DNA from: Carideicomes alvinocaridis
GTDB taxonomy: Bacteria > Pseudomonadota > Alphaproteobacteria > Rhodobacterales > Rhodobacteraceae
DNA: 64,000 nucleotides
Reading direction: 5' to 3'
Assembly: GCA_005473895.2 (NCBI GenBank)
Contig: SRJI02000007.1
Coordinates: 26,001-90,000 of the forward strand
Shown: one piece after another, positions 29,958 to 39,710 of the stretch
Layout of the letters: every line of letters starts with the position of its first letter
Numbering within the stretch: position 1 is the stretch's first letter
Made by a program: the position numbers and the translations under genes
The notes under the pieces: model-generated
Database searches by the model: none
Told to the model about the DNA's origin: nothing
Seen by the model: only the letters and a program-made list of their open reading frames with translations

Positions 29958-30926
29958 TCAGAGACCTTCGGCCTCGTCCTCGAGTTGCTTGAGCATCGGC
30001 GCCTTTTCGCGCCACTCGGCGTACCAGTCGTCGATGGAGCTGCCGAACCAGTCGCGGCCGACCTCGGTCACCGTCACGTCGGTGCCCTCGAGCTTTTCGC
30101 GGTAATCGGCGTCGATCTCGGCATAGCCGGCGACCAGGTCGTCAAGCTGTTCGGCGAAGACGTCGGAGACAACCTTGCGGTCCTCCTCGGACATGCCGGC
30201 CCATTTCCGGCCCGAGGCGATCGCGGCCATCGGGAACATCATGTGGTCGGAGATGATGACGGATTGCGCGTGGTCGTAGTACTTGGAGTTCCACGTCCCC
30301 TCGACGTCGATCTGCATGCCGTCCACCTGGCCGTTGGCAAAGGCGTCGTAGAGCGCCGGCAGCGGCATCGGGGTCGGCGCGGCGCCGACATGTTCCCAGA
30401 AGGCGAGCTCGGGCTTGAAGGGGATGGTCCGGATCTTGAGGCCCTGGAGATCCTCGGCCTTTTCCACCTTGTCGGCGGTGACGATCATGCGCATCCCCGC
30501 CATGCCCCAGCCGAGGCCGACGAGGCCGAAATCGGCCATGCCGTCCAGCAGTTCCTGCGCGGTGTCGCCCTTGAGCAGCTCGCGCGCCCCGGCCACGTCG
30601 TCGACGATGTAGGGGGCGAGGAAGATGCCGTAATTCGGGTCGCGGTTGGCGAATTCACCCAGCGTGAAGAAGGCGAAGTCCATCGCCCCGGTCTGCAGCT
30701 GCTGCAGCATCTGCGCCTCGTTGCCCAGCTGGCCCGAGGGGAAGACGAGGATGTCCACGCGGCCATCGGTCTTTTCGCGGATCTCGTCCGCCGCCTCGTT
30801 GGCCGTCACCGTCCACTGGTGGGGCGGCGGGGTGATGAGGCCCATGCGGTATTCCTCGGCACTCGCGGTCAGTGCCGTCGTCGCCAGTGCAAGCGCCGTC
30901 AACCCGATAAGGGGCGTGTGTTTCAT
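29958..30926 (-). CDS. TRAP transporter substrate-binding protein DctP (aromatic acid cluster)
   Basis: 322 residues. Periplasmic receptor of a TRAP transporter. The signal peptide MKHTPLIGLTALALATTALTA is followed by an ASA cleavage site. The family pattern continues with FFTLGEFANRDPNYGIF and an Arg for the carboxylate in MRMIVTADKV. GGGAGGA lies before the ATG. First gene of the second transcription unit, behind operators O1 and O2. Its membrane partners are encoded in the other transcription unit (31957-33800). Confidence 0.88.
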   Translation of the reverse strand: MKHTPLIGLTALALATTALTASAEEYRMGLITPPPHQWTVTANEAADEIREKTDGRVDILVFPSGQLGNEAQMLQQLQTGAMDFAFFTLGEFANRDPNYGIFLAPYIVDDVAGARELLKGDTAQELLDGMADFGLVGLGWGMAGMRMIVTADKVEKAEDLQGLKIRTIPFKPELAFWEHVGAAPTPMPLPALYDAFANGQVDGMQIDVEGTWNSKYYDHAQSVIISDHMMFPMAAIASGRKWAGMSEEDRKVVSDVFAEQLDDLVAGYAEIDADYREKLEGTDVTVTEVGRDWFGSSIDDWYAEWREKAPMLKQLEDEAEGL

Positions 30927-30976
30927 GTCGTCCTCCCTGATGTCGCCGAGCGCACCCGGCCCTCTCTGCTGAGCGC

Positions 30977-31005
30977 AGTAAATATCGATATTATCTTGGG
31001 CGCAA
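30977..31005 (-). promoter_or_regulatory. Promoter of the dctP-to-hpaI operon with operator between -35 and -10
   Basis: Minus strand TTGCGC (31005-31000), 17 nt, TTTACT (30982-30977), 44 nt leader to dctP. Operator O1 lies inside the spacer, so a bound repressor would block RNA polymerase. Confidence 0.5.
30981..30992. promoter_or_regulatory. Operator O1, site 1
   Basis: AATATCGATATT, perfect 12-bp palindrome between the -35 and -10 of the dctP promoter. Identical copy at 33877-33888. Confidence 0.65.
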
Positions 31006-31009
31006 TCGG

Positions 31010-31021
31010 AAAATCGATATT
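31010..31021. promoter_or_regulatory. Operator O2, site 1
   Basis: AAAATCGATATT, one mismatch from O1. Centre is 29 bp from the O1 centre, just upstream of the -35. The surrounding 21 bp are identical to the second region. Confidence 0.6.
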
Positions 31022-31036
31022 ATCCGGTGCAATCCC

Positions 31037-31960
31037 CTATTTCGACCCGTTCCGATCGGCGGCGAGCTGCGCCAGCAGGACGGGCAGTCGCGCGTCCCGG
31101 TCGCGGGCCTGGTCCGGCAGCGGGGGCAGGTCCGCGCGGGCGTAAGCCTCGGCCAGCGCGTGTTTCGTCGCATTGTCCAGCCGGGGCGTGCCCAGGTCGT
31201 CGAACAGGTCCTGGAAGGCGGGGCCGAGCGCCTCGAGAAAGCCTTCCATCCCGCGCGCGCCGCCGGACAGGGCAAAGACGGAATGCGGCCCCACCATGGA
31301 CCAGCGCGGGCCGAGCGCCTCGGTCACCGCGCGTTCGGTATCCTCCAGGCTGGCGGCGCCCGAGGTCACGAGATGCACCGCCTCGCGCCACAGGGCGACC
31401 TGGAGCCGGTTGACCAGGTGCCCGGCGACGGGGCGGTTCAGGGTCAGCACCGTCTTGCCCAGCCCCTCGTAAAGCGTGCGGGCGGCGGCGATGGCCTCGG
31501 GCGCGCATTCGCTTGCGGCCGAGATCTCCACCACCGGCATCAGGTAGGGCGGGTTGCAGGGATGACCGATCAGGAAGCGCGGCGCCAGCCCGGTGCCCTC
31601 GGCCATCCGGTCCGGCGGAAAGCTGGAGGAGCTGGAGGCCACCGCCTCCGCCGTCTCGACATGGGGGGCGAGGTCGCGGAAGACCCGCTGCTTGAGCGAC
31701 AGGTCCTCGGGCAGCGCCTCCTGCACGAAGCGGGCGCCGGCGATCTCGGCCATGTCCGTCACCACGCGAGGCGGGGCGGCGTCGGGCCGGAGCTGACCCA
31801 GCCGGTCGAGAACGGGCTGCGCCGTCTCCCAGAGCTCGGCCACGCGGGCGGCGGCCTCGGGCGCTGGGTCCAGCACGCGCGTCTCGTGCCCCGCCCCGGC
31901 AAAGGCCGCGGCCCAGCCGGCGCCGATCAGCCCGCCGCCGAGGATGGCGACATGGCTCAT
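31037..31960 (-). CDS. 3-hydroxyacyl-CoA dehydrogenase-family NAD-binding protein
   Basis: 307 residues. Rossmann-type dehydrogenase with the motif ILGGGLIGAGWAAAFAGAG at residues 5-23 and a C-terminal helical domain. The family also holds L-carnitine dehydrogenase, lambda-crystallin and L-gulonate 3-dehydrogenase, so the substrate is open. The His-Pro pair IGHPCNPPYLMPVVE with the substrate-binding segment is present. It overlaps dctM by 4 nt and is the last gene of the upper unit. A role on a hydroxy acid side chain of the imported compound is plausible. Confidence 0.82.
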   Translation of the reverse strand: MSHVAILGGGLIGAGWAAAFAGAGHETRVLDPAPEAAARVAELWETAQPVLDRLGQLRPDAAPPRVVTDMAEIAGARFVQEALPEDLSLKQRVFRDLAPHVETAEAVASSSSSFPPDRMAEGTGLAPRFLIGHPCNPPYLMPVVEISAASECAPEAIAAARTLYEGLGKTVLTLNRPVAGHLVNRLQVALWREAVHLVTSGAASLEDTERAVTEALGPRWSMVGPHSVFALSGGARGMEGFLEALGPAFQDLFDDLGTPRLDNATKHALAEAYARADLPPLPDQARDRDARLPVLLAQLAADRNGSK

Positions 31961-33228
31961 TGCAGCGCCCCGCCCAGGCCCAGCGTAAGCACCGGGAAAA
32001 GCACGAGCAGCACCAGCACCAGCGCCACCGCGCCGAAGAAGGGCAGGATCAGCCAGGCCAGACGCTCGGCGCGGACATTGCCCATGAGCGCGGCGGTGAA
32101 CAGCCCCGTGCCCACCGGGGGCGTCAGCAGCCCCGCGGTGAGGTTGAGGCAGACGATCACGCCGAACTGGAACGGATCGATCCCGTAGACATCCACCGCC
32201 ACCGGCAGGAAGACCGGCACGACCAGGATGATCGCCGGGATCGGGTCGGTGATCATGCCGAGCGCCAGCAGCATCAGGTTGATCAGCAGCAGGAAGATGA
32301 TCGGCGAATCCGTCACCCCCTGCAGCCAGGCCGAGACCAGCGCCGGCACGTTGTTGAAGGTGATGACCCAGGAGAAGAGGCCCGCCGCCGCGATCAGGAA
32401 CAGCACCACCGAGGACGAGGCGGCGGCACGCACGAAGGCGGGCCAGAGATCGGCGAGCCGCATTTCGCGGTAGACGAAGAGCCCGATCAGAATGGCCATG
32501 ATGCTGGCCACCGCGGCCGATTCCGTGGGCGTGGCGATCCCGCCGAGGATCGAGCCGATGATCACCACCGGGATCAGCGCCGCCGGCACCGCGTCCAGCA
32601 CCGCGCGCACCCGCTCGCGCAGGGTGACCCTTTCGCTGGGCGGGAAGCCGTGGCGCCGGCCGAGCCAGGCGATGACCACGAGGAAGATGAGGAACAGCAC
32701 CACGCCGGGCACGATGCCGGCGATGAACAGGTCGCCGATGGGAAGCTGGGCGATCACGCCGAAGATGATGAACAGCATGGAGGGCGGGATGATCGGCGCC
32801 AGCATGCCCCCGGCCGCGGTGATCGCCACCGATACGTCGCGGGGATAGCCGGTGCGCTCCATCTCGGGGACGGCGACGCGGGACATGATGGTGATCTGCG
32901 CCACGGTCGAGCCAAGGATGGAGGCCATCATCATGTTGGCCAGCAGGTTCACGTAGGCCAGCCCGCCCTTGACCGACCCCAGCAGCGCCAGGGCAAAGGC
33001 CATGAGCCGCCGGCCGATGCCCCCGGCATTCATGAACTCGCCCAGCAGGATGAAGAGCGGCAGCGCCAGCAGGCCGTAATTCTCCAGCCCGCCGAAGAAT
33101 TGCTGCGGCAGCGACTGGAAGAGGATCATGTCGCCGCCGGCCCAGATCATCACGATGGCAAAGGCGATCAGGGCGAAGGCGATGGGCACGCCGACGACGA
33201 CGAAACCGAGAAAGCTGAGCCCGATCAT
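31957..33228 (-). CDS. TRAP transporter large permease DctM (aromatic acid cluster)
   Basis: 423 residues, about twelve membrane segments. Forms the solute channel driven by a sodium gradient. Start MIGLSFLGFVVVGVPIAF is chosen, since the open frame runs further upstream over dctQ. Typical motifs are LFILLGEFMNAGGI, GSTVAQITIMSRVAVPEM, APIIPPSMLFIIFGV and TPTESAAVAS. Overlaps dctQ (ATGA) and the dehydrogenase gene. The periplasmic receptor is in the downstream unit under the same regulator. Confidence 0.92.
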   Translation of the reverse strand: MIGLSFLGFVVVGVPIAFALIAFAIVMIWAGGDMILFQSLPQQFFGGLENYGLLALPLFILLGEFMNAGGIGRRLMAFALALLGSVKGGLAYVNLLANMMMASILGSTVAQITIMSRVAVPEMERTGYPRDVSVAITAAGGMLAPIIPPSMLFIIFGVIAQLPIGDLFIAGIVPGVVLFLIFLVVIAWLGRRHGFPPSERVTLRERVRAVLDAVPAALIPVVIIGSILGGIATPTESAAVASIMAILIGLFVYREMRLADLWPAFVRAAASSSVVLFLIAAAGLFSWVITFNNVPALVSAWLQGVTDSPIIFLLLINLMLLALGMITDPIPAIILVVPVFLPVAVDVYGIDPFQFGVIVCLNLTAGLLTPPVGTGLFTAALMGNVRAERLAWLILPFFGAVALVLVLLVLFPVLTLGLGGALQ

Positions 33229-33800
33229 GCCGTGCCCTCCGCCGCGCTGGCCTGCGGGATGGGCGCGCCGAACCGCGCCAGCACGTGGATCACCGAGGCG
33301 ATGCAGAACAGCGGCATGATCAGCCAGAACCAGATCTTGCGCACGCCCAGCGTGGTCGTCGGCTCCTGGTAGAGGAAGTTGAAGCTGTCCCGCGCGTAGC
33401 TGCGCAGATCCTCCGCCGCCAGCACGCCCAGCGGGTCGAACCAGCGCCACAGCGTCCAGGCAAAGACCAGCAGGATCGCCAGCAGCACCACGTCGACGAT
33501 CCCGTCCAGCACGCGCCGCGGGCCGGGGCCCAGCATGTCGGGCAGCAGGGTGACCGCGATGTGCTGCCGCCGGGCCAGGCCCTGCGAGGCGCCCGCGAAG
33601 GCCGCCATCACCATCAGGTAGATCGCCAGTTCGTCGGTCCAGATCAGCGGCTGGCCGAAGCCGCGGGACACCACGTTGGCCAGGAGAAGGACGAGGACCG
33701 CGAAGATCAGCACCCCGGCGGCCTGCGCCTCGATCCGGGCGATGCCGTCGCTGAGTTTCCGGAGGCCCGAAACGGGCCCTGGCGCGCTGCTGTCTGCCAT
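33225..33800 (-). CDS. TRAP transporter small permease DctQ (aromatic acid cluster)
   Basis: 191 residues with four membrane segments (about 30-48, 60-80, 100-118, 155-173). Small membrane partner of DctM. The family pattern LIWTDELAIYLMVMAAFAG is present. GGGAGGG precedes the ATG. First gene of the upper unit; its promoter carries the O1/O2 pair and its leader is about 65 nt. The region at residues 120-150 is longer than in many DctQ proteins. Confidence 0.88.
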   Translation of the reverse strand: MADSSAPGPVSGLRKLSDGIARIEAQAAGVLIFAVLVLLLANVVSRGFGQPLIWTDELAIYLMVMAAFAGASQGLARRQHIAVTLLPDMLGPGPRRVLDGIVDVVLLAILLVFAWTLWRWFDPLGVLAAEDLRSYARDSFNFLYQEPTTTLGVRKIWFWLIMPLFCIASVIHVLARFGAPIPQASAAEGTA

Positions 33801-33872
33801 GCGGTGCTCCCTCCCTATCGGCCCCGCGGCCCCGTATGGTGCGGGGCGGTCCCGGCAGGGCCGTCGGCGCGG

Positions 33873-33901
33873 AATGAATATCGATATTTATCAAGTGTCA
33901 A
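33873..33901 (-). promoter_or_regulatory. Promoter of dctQ with operator between -35 and -10
   Basis: Minus strand TTGACA (33901-33896), 17 nt, TTCATT (33878-33873). Same layout as the dctP promoter, with O1 in the spacer. Confidence 0.55.
33877..33888. promoter_or_regulatory. Operator O1, site 2
   Basis: AATATCGATATT, the same perfect palindrome as 30981-30992. Confidence 0.65.
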
Positions 33902-33905
33902 TCGG

Positions 33906-33917
33906 AAAATCGATATT
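33906..33917. promoter_or_regulatory. Operator O2, site 2
   Basis: AAAATCGATATT, centre 29 bp from O1 as in the first region. It abuts the -35 of the gntR promoter, so the regulator may control its own gene. Confidence 0.6.
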
Positions 33918-33918
33918 A

Positions 33919-33946
33919 TTGCCTTGGCCGGGGGATGCGATATAGT
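33919..33946 (+). promoter_or_regulatory. Candidate promoter of the GntR regulator gene
   Basis: TTGCCT (33919-33924), 16 nt, TATAGT (33941-33946), 56 nt before the GTG start. Confidence 0.5.
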
Positions 33947-34002
33947 GGCGCAAGCCCGCCAGACGCATCGCCCGCGTCGCAGCCAGACAGGAGACCGCCC
34001 GC

Positions 34003-34698
34003 GTGACCGCCCTTGACCCCGCCATCCCGGAAAAGACGCTGTCCGAACGCGCCTACCGGATGATCCGGGAAGACATCGTATCAGGCAGCCTGCCGCCCAG
34101 CCAGAAGCTCAAGATCGACATGTTGCGGCAGCGCTACGGCGTCAATCCCGGCCCGCTGCGCGAGGCGCTATCGCGGCTGGCCGGCGACAACCTGGTGGAA
34201 GTGCAGGGGCAGCGCGGGTTCATGGTGGCGCCGATCGACCTGCGGGACGCGGTGGAGATCGGCGACCTGCGCAAGCTGTTGGAGGCCGAGGCGCTGGGCC
34301 GCTCCATCCCGCGCGGCGATGCCGCCTGGGAAGAGCGGCTGGTCACCAGCTATCACCGGCTGTCGCGTCACGAGGTGGGCGAGAGCCAGGGAATCGAGGC
34401 GCTGGCCACCTGGGAAAAGCACAATTCCGCGTTTCACGACGCCACCGTCTCGGCCTGCGATTCGATCTGGCTGCTGCGGCTGCGCGAACAGCTTTTCCGC
34501 CAGCACGAGCGCTATCGCCGGATCAGCCGGGTGCAATCGGTCAATACGCGCGCGCTGCATGACGAGCACGAGGCGCTGTTCGAGGCCTGTCTCGCCCGCA
34601 ACGTGGCGGCGGCGGTCGAGGTGATCTCAGGCCACATCCAGCGCACCAGCGAAGCGGTGACCTCCGCCATGGAGGCGCGGGCCGAGGCGGTGGGCTGA
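34003..34698 (+). CDS. GntR-family (FadR/FCD) transcriptional regulator
   Basis: 231 residues. The N-terminal winged helix-turn-helix (about 10-75) has LSERAYRMIREDIVSGSLPP and the recognition helix VNPGPLREALSRLAGDNLV. The FCD effector domain (about 85-220) has metal-ligand candidates His in KHNSAFHDATV, His in DEHEALFEA and His in ISGHIQRT. GTG start with AGGAG 9 nt upstream. It is divergent from dctQ, and the repeated operators nearby make it the likely local repressor of both catabolic units. The effector should be a pathway acid. Confidence 0.9.
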   Translation: MTALDPAIPEKTLSERAYRMIREDIVSGSLPPSQKLKIDMLRQRYGVNPGPLREALSRLAGDNLVEVQGQRGFMVAPIDLRDAVEIGDLRKLLEAEALGRSIPRGDAAWEERLVTSYHRLSRHEVGESQGIEALATWEKHNSAFHDATVSACDSIWLLRLREQLFRQHERYRRISRVQSVNTRALHDEHEALFEACLARNVAAAVEVISGHIQRTSEAVTSAMEARAEAVG

Positions 34699-34731
34699 TA
34701 TTTGGCGACCCGCCCGGCGCCAGAGACGAGA

Positions 34732-34766
34732 AATGCCCGCCGGATGACACGGCGGGCATTAGTGTT
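34732..34766. terminator. Bidirectional rho-independent terminator
   Basis: AATGCCCGCCG / CGGCGGGCATT, 11-bp stem with a 7-nt loop, followed on the plus strand by AGTGTTTT. It separates gntR from the convergent TRAP receptor gene. Confidence 0.8.
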
Positions 34767-34808
34767 TTCCCGGTACGCCCGGCGTGAACCGGGCGCGTCA
34801 GCCTAATA

Positions 34809-35891
34809 TCAGAGGCAATCCTTCAGCGCCTGCGCGTCCGGGCCATCCGGCGTGCGGCCGAGGTTGTAGGGCGCCGAGGCGTCACGCCACTGGGCGTAAT
34901 CGTCCAGGTATTCCACCATGCTCAGGTAGACCTTGGCCGAGTTCGGGTTCTCGCAGGCGGTTTCCACGATCACCTCGTTGGCCATCTGCTGGATCTTGTC
35001 CAGGGTCTCGTCGTCGTAGCGGTTGATCTCGACCGCCTCGTCGAACTTGGCATAGGCTTCGGTCGCGCGCTTCTCGGTGAAGGCCAGCGACCACAGCAGC
35101 GTGGCGTCCGCGGCGATCTTCAGCTTCTCCTGGGTCTCGGGCGACAGCGCGTCCCAGGCCTGCTGGTTGATCATCACGCCGAAGACCGAAGCGGACTGGT
35201 GCCAGCCCGGGGTCGCCCAGTAATCGGTGACCTGCTGGAAGCCGCCGGACCAGTCGACGTTGGGCGTGGAGAATTCCGCGCCGTCGATCACGCCGCGCTC
35301 GAGCGCCTGGTAGATCTCGCCACCGGCCATCGACACCTGGTTGCCGCCCAGGCGTTCCAGCAGTTTGCCCTGCTCGAGGCCCGACAGGCGCAGGCGCTTG
35401 CCCTGCAGGTCGTCGAGGTTGCGGATCGGCTCGTTCGAGCGGAAGCCGGATTCGTTGTTGGTCACGCCGTAGGGCAGGTAAACCATGCCGAACTGGCCGT
35501 AGATCTCGTTGTAGAGATCGGCGCCGCCCCATTGCTGGATCCAGTTGACGTAATCCACCGCGTTGAACAGCGCGGGGGTGGTCGCCAGCGGCGAGAAGGC
35601 GGCGTCGCGGCCGGCCCAGTAGCCCGGCCAGTCGGCGCCGGCCTGGATGGTGCCGGATTCGACCGCGCCGAAGACCTCGCCCGAGGGGACCAGTGCGCCG
35701 CCCTCGAAGAACTCGATCGTCAGGTCGCCGGTGGTCAGCTTGTTGGCCAGCTCGACGAAGTGGCGGTCGGTCTCGATCAGCTCGAGCGACGACGGCCAGG
35801 TGGTGGTCATGGTCCAGTTGTCCTGGGCCAGCGCCGGCAGCGCCGTGGTCACGGCAAGCGCGGTGCCCAGGGTCAGGGTCTTGATGGTCAT
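34809..35891 (-). CDS. TRAP transporter substrate-binding protein, second system (TakP-like)
   Basis: 360 residues. Longer than the first DctP and like the TakP group, whose studied members bind 2-oxo acids. Signal peptide MTIKTLTLGTALAVTTALPA, cleavage at ALA. Segments such as SGTIQAGADWPGYWAGRDAAF and FSTPNVDWSGGFQQVTDYW fit the group. Start MTIKTL with GAGGAGG upstream, chosen over an upstream frame extension. Last gene of dctQ-dctM-dctP; a hairpin lies just before it. The substrate is not known. Confidence 0.86.
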   Translation of the reverse strand: MTIKTLTLGTALAVTTALPALAQDNWTMTTTWPSSLELIETDRHFVELANKLTTGDLTIEFFEGGALVPSGEVFGAVESGTIQAGADWPGYWAGRDAAFSPLATTPALFNAVDYVNWIQQWGGADLYNEIYGQFGMVYLPYGVTNNESGFRSNEPIRNLDDLQGKRLRLSGLEQGKLLERLGGNQVSMAGGEIYQALERGVIDGAEFSTPNVDWSGGFQQVTDYWATPGWHQSASVFGVMINQQAWDALSPETQEKLKIAADATLLWSLAFTEKRATEAYAKFDEAVEINRYDDETLDKIQQMANEVIVETACENPNSAKVYLSMVEYLDDYAQWRDASAPYNLGRTPDGPDAQALKDCL

Positions 35892-35919
35892 TGGTAAACC
35901 TCCTCGTTGGTTGGTTTTT

Positions 35920-35943
35920 GCCCGGCGGCTCCTCCCGCCGGGC
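35920..35943 (-). other. Intercistronic hairpin between dctM and dctP of the second TRAP operon
   Basis: GCCCGGCGG / CCGCCGGGC, 9-bp stem with a 6-nt loop in the 67-nt gap. It lacks a T-run on the minus strand. It may protect the 3' mRNA or adjust the ratio of receptor to permease. Confidence 0.5.
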
Positions 35944-35958
35944 CGGGTTCGGGCCGGG

Positions 35959-37277
<1,319 letters not shown>

Positions 37278-37281
<4 letters not shown>

Positions 37282-37772
37282 GTGCGGGCCTCGCGGTGGC
37301 CGAGGATGATCTTGAGGACTTCGGCCACGCCCTGCAGCAGCAGCAGCCCGGCGGCGACGCACATCGCCATCTTCAGCGGGTAGACCGGCATCTGGATCGC
37401 GCCGTAGGTGGTTTCCCCCTGGCTCCAGCTGCGCATGGCGAATTCCCAGGACCGGGTGAGGAACACCCAGGCGAAGGGAAAGAAGAAGATGACGTAGCCC
37501 GCCAGCTCGACGATGCGCAGCCCGATGCCGGACATGCGCTCGGTCAGGATGTCGACATGCACGTGCGACCCGTGGCGCAGGGCATAGCCGCCCAGCATCA
37601 CGAAATAGAAGCCGAACAGCTGCTTGGTGACGTCGAAGGCCCAGCGGGTGGGTTCTTCGAAGACGTAGCGCATGATGACGTCGTAGATGATGATGGCCGC
37701 GAAGATCACCGCGATCACGGCGACGATCCGGCCGACGAACTCATTGAGTCCGTCGATCAACCTGATGACCAA
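37278..37772 (-). CDS. TRAP transporter small permease DctQ, second system
   Basis: 164 residues, four membrane helices (about 15-33, 48-66, 88-106, 130-150). DctQ pattern RYVFEEPTRWAFDVTKQLFGFY is present. First gene of the second TRAP operon. GGGAGGA stands before the ATG. A TTGACA box exists 70 nt upstream on the minus strand (37848-37843), with a poor -10, so the promoter is uncertain. No regulator gene is adjacent. Confidence 0.9.
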
Positions 37773-38153
37773 CGGTGTCCTCCCTCTTGTCGTCCCCGAT
37801 TATCCTTGGGGTTGCGGCTACTCTGTTTGCCGCGCGGTGGGATGTCAATGCAGGGCGGCCGAGGGGACTGCGGCGTCAGGCGCGCCGGTCGCCCCCGGTC
37901 CGTACCACCCGGGCGCGGTGATGGTGGCGGGACCTATGGTCTTATGGTTGCATGGAAATCCGGCCGCGCGGGTCCGGCAGAAGCGGTATGGGGGTCGGGC
38001 GGCGCCCCGGGATCGGTGGCGGGAGCCGACGCTCGTCGGGGCCCCGGGGGGCGTTTTCCGTCGGAAACGGGCCAAATGACCCGCCGCGCCCCCGTCATCC
38101 GCTATCCGGCCATGACACGCCCGATTCCGACGGGGCCGGGCATTGCGAGGGGT
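37773..38153. other. 381-nt intergenic region without a clear gene
   Basis: Lies between dctQ and the convergent 3' end of rmuC. A possible minus-strand -35 TTGACA is at 37848-37843. A small inverted repeat CCGACGCTCGTCGG is at 38027-38040. Open frames here are GC-driven and lack ribosome sites. Nothing else is recognised. Confidence 0.5.
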
Positions 38154-39629
38154 CTATTCCGCCGAGATCGCGGTGTATTCCGCCGCCGTCACTGGCCGGG
38201 GATCCTGTTCCACGGCGGAGGGACCGGCCAGGTCGGCGCCCTCGCTCACCACGCCGAGTTGCTCAAACTTGCGGGCGCTGGGCAGCACCCGGGTTTCCAG
38301 CGAGCCGACGGCGCGGTTGTAGTTGTCGACGGAGGAGCGCAGGCTTTTCCCGACCTTGTCGAGGTGACCGGCGAAGGTCGACAGCCGGTCGTAAAGCTCG
38401 CGCGCGGTGCGTTGCACCTCCACCGCGTTCTCGGCCATCTTTTCCTGCTGCCAGCCATAGGCGATGGCCTTGATCAGAGCCATGAGCGTGGTGGGCGTGG
38501 CGATCAGCACCTTGTTTTCAAAGGCATATTCGATCAGCCCCGGATCGGCCTCGGCGGCGGCAGAGACGAAGGTCTCGCCCGGAATGAACATCACCACGAA
38601 GTCCGGAGTCTCGTCGATCTGCTCTTGGTACGCCTTGGAGGCCAGCAGTTTGACGTGGGTCTTCACGTGACCGGCATGGCGCTTGAGCTGTGCCGCCTGT
38701 CCCTCGGGCGAGTCGGCCTCCAGCGCGTCGAGATAGGCCTCGAGCGGGGTCTTGGCGTCCACCACGATGCTCTTGCCGCCGGGGATATGCACGATCGCGT
38801 CGGGGCGGCGGCGCCCGGCATCGGTCTCCATCGAATGTTCCTGCACGTAGTCCACGTGTTCGGCCATGCCCGACATCTCGAAGACCTGCCGCAGCTGCAT
38901 CTCGCCCCAGCGGCCGCGGGTCTTGGGTGCGCGCAGGGCCTGCACCAGCCGCCGGGTTTCCTGCCCCAGCGTCTTCTGGCTTTCGGCAAGGTCGCGGACC
39001 TGTGTGCGGATCGCGCCGTAGGCCTCGTTGCGGGCTTTCTCGATCTCGCCGATGCGGCTGTCGAACTTGCCCAGCTTCTCGTCCAGCGGCTTCACGAGGT
39101 TGCGGATCGCCTCCTGCCGCTTCTCCAGCGCCTCGGCGGCCTCCTTGTTATGGGCGGTGAAGCGTTCGCTCACCATGCCGAGGAAGGTTTCAGAATTGCC
39201 CTTGAGCACGTCGCCCGCGATGGCGGAGAACCGGTCCTCGAGGTCCTTCTTCATGCCGCGCAGCTCTTCCAGCCGGGCCTCGTGGCTTTCGCGGGTGCTT
39301 TTCAGCTCCTGCGCCAGGGTCGCGCGGTGGTCGCGTTCGGCGTCGTAGGCATCGCGGATGCGGGTGAGTTCCGCCTCCACCTCGGGCAGCCGTTCGGCGC
39401 GGGTGGTCTGGGCGGCAAGGTCACGTTCCAGCCCGGCCTTGTCGCGGGCCAGCGTGTCGCGGTCGCTGCGCAGATCCGCCGCCTCGCCCTCGGCCCGTTT
39501 GGCGCGGGCGCGCTGGGAAAGCGTGGTGACCAGCATGAGGAGCGTGGCGAGCGCCAGCACGGCGGCGGCGGTCGTCACGGGGTCGAGCGCCACGAGGTCG
39601 GCGAGGATCTGGTCGAGGGTCGGTTGCAC
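38154..39629 (-). CDS. rmuC: DNA recombination protein RmuC homologue
   Basis: 491 residues. A membrane helix at residues 18-40 is followed by a coiled coil of about 150 residues rich in Glu, Arg and Ala. The RmuC domain follows with LRAPKTRGRWGEMQLRQVFEMSGM and IVVDAKTPLEAYLDALEA, then DFVVMFIPGETFVSAA. The nuclease-like fold limits inversions and is linked to defence against replication damage. Minus strand, 81 nt downstream of the mutL stop, so it may be read with mutL. Confidence 0.9.
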   Translation of the reverse strand: MQPTLDQILADLVALDPVTTAAAVLALATLLMLVTTLSQRARAKRAEGEAADLRSDRDTLARDKAGLERDLAAQTTRAERLPEVEAELTRIRDAYDAERDHRATLAQELKSTRESHEARLEELRGMKKDLEDRFSAIAGDVLKGNSETFLGMVSERFTAHNKEAAEALEKRQEAIRNLVKPLDEKLGKFDSRIGEIEKARNEAYGAIRTQVRDLAESQKTLGQETRRLVQALRAPKTRGRWGEMQLRQVFEMSGMAEHVDYVQEHSMETDAGRRRPDAIVHIPGGKSIVVDAKTPLEAYLDALEADSPEGQAAQLKRHAGHVKTHVKLLASKAYQEQIDETPDFVVMFIPGETFVSAAAEADPGLIEYAFENKVLIATPTTLMALIKAIAYGWQQEKMAENAVEVQRTARELYDRLSTFAGHLDKVGKSLRSSVDNYNRAVGSLETRVLPSARKFEQLGVVSEGADLAGPSAVEQDPRPVTAAEYTAISAE

Positions 39630-39710
39630 GATTGTCTGCCTCTTCGTCTTTCAACCCAGCATAGCGGCGCGGCGGGCCCCGGCGCAAGAACGGAAAGGGA
39701 ACGACAGGCT

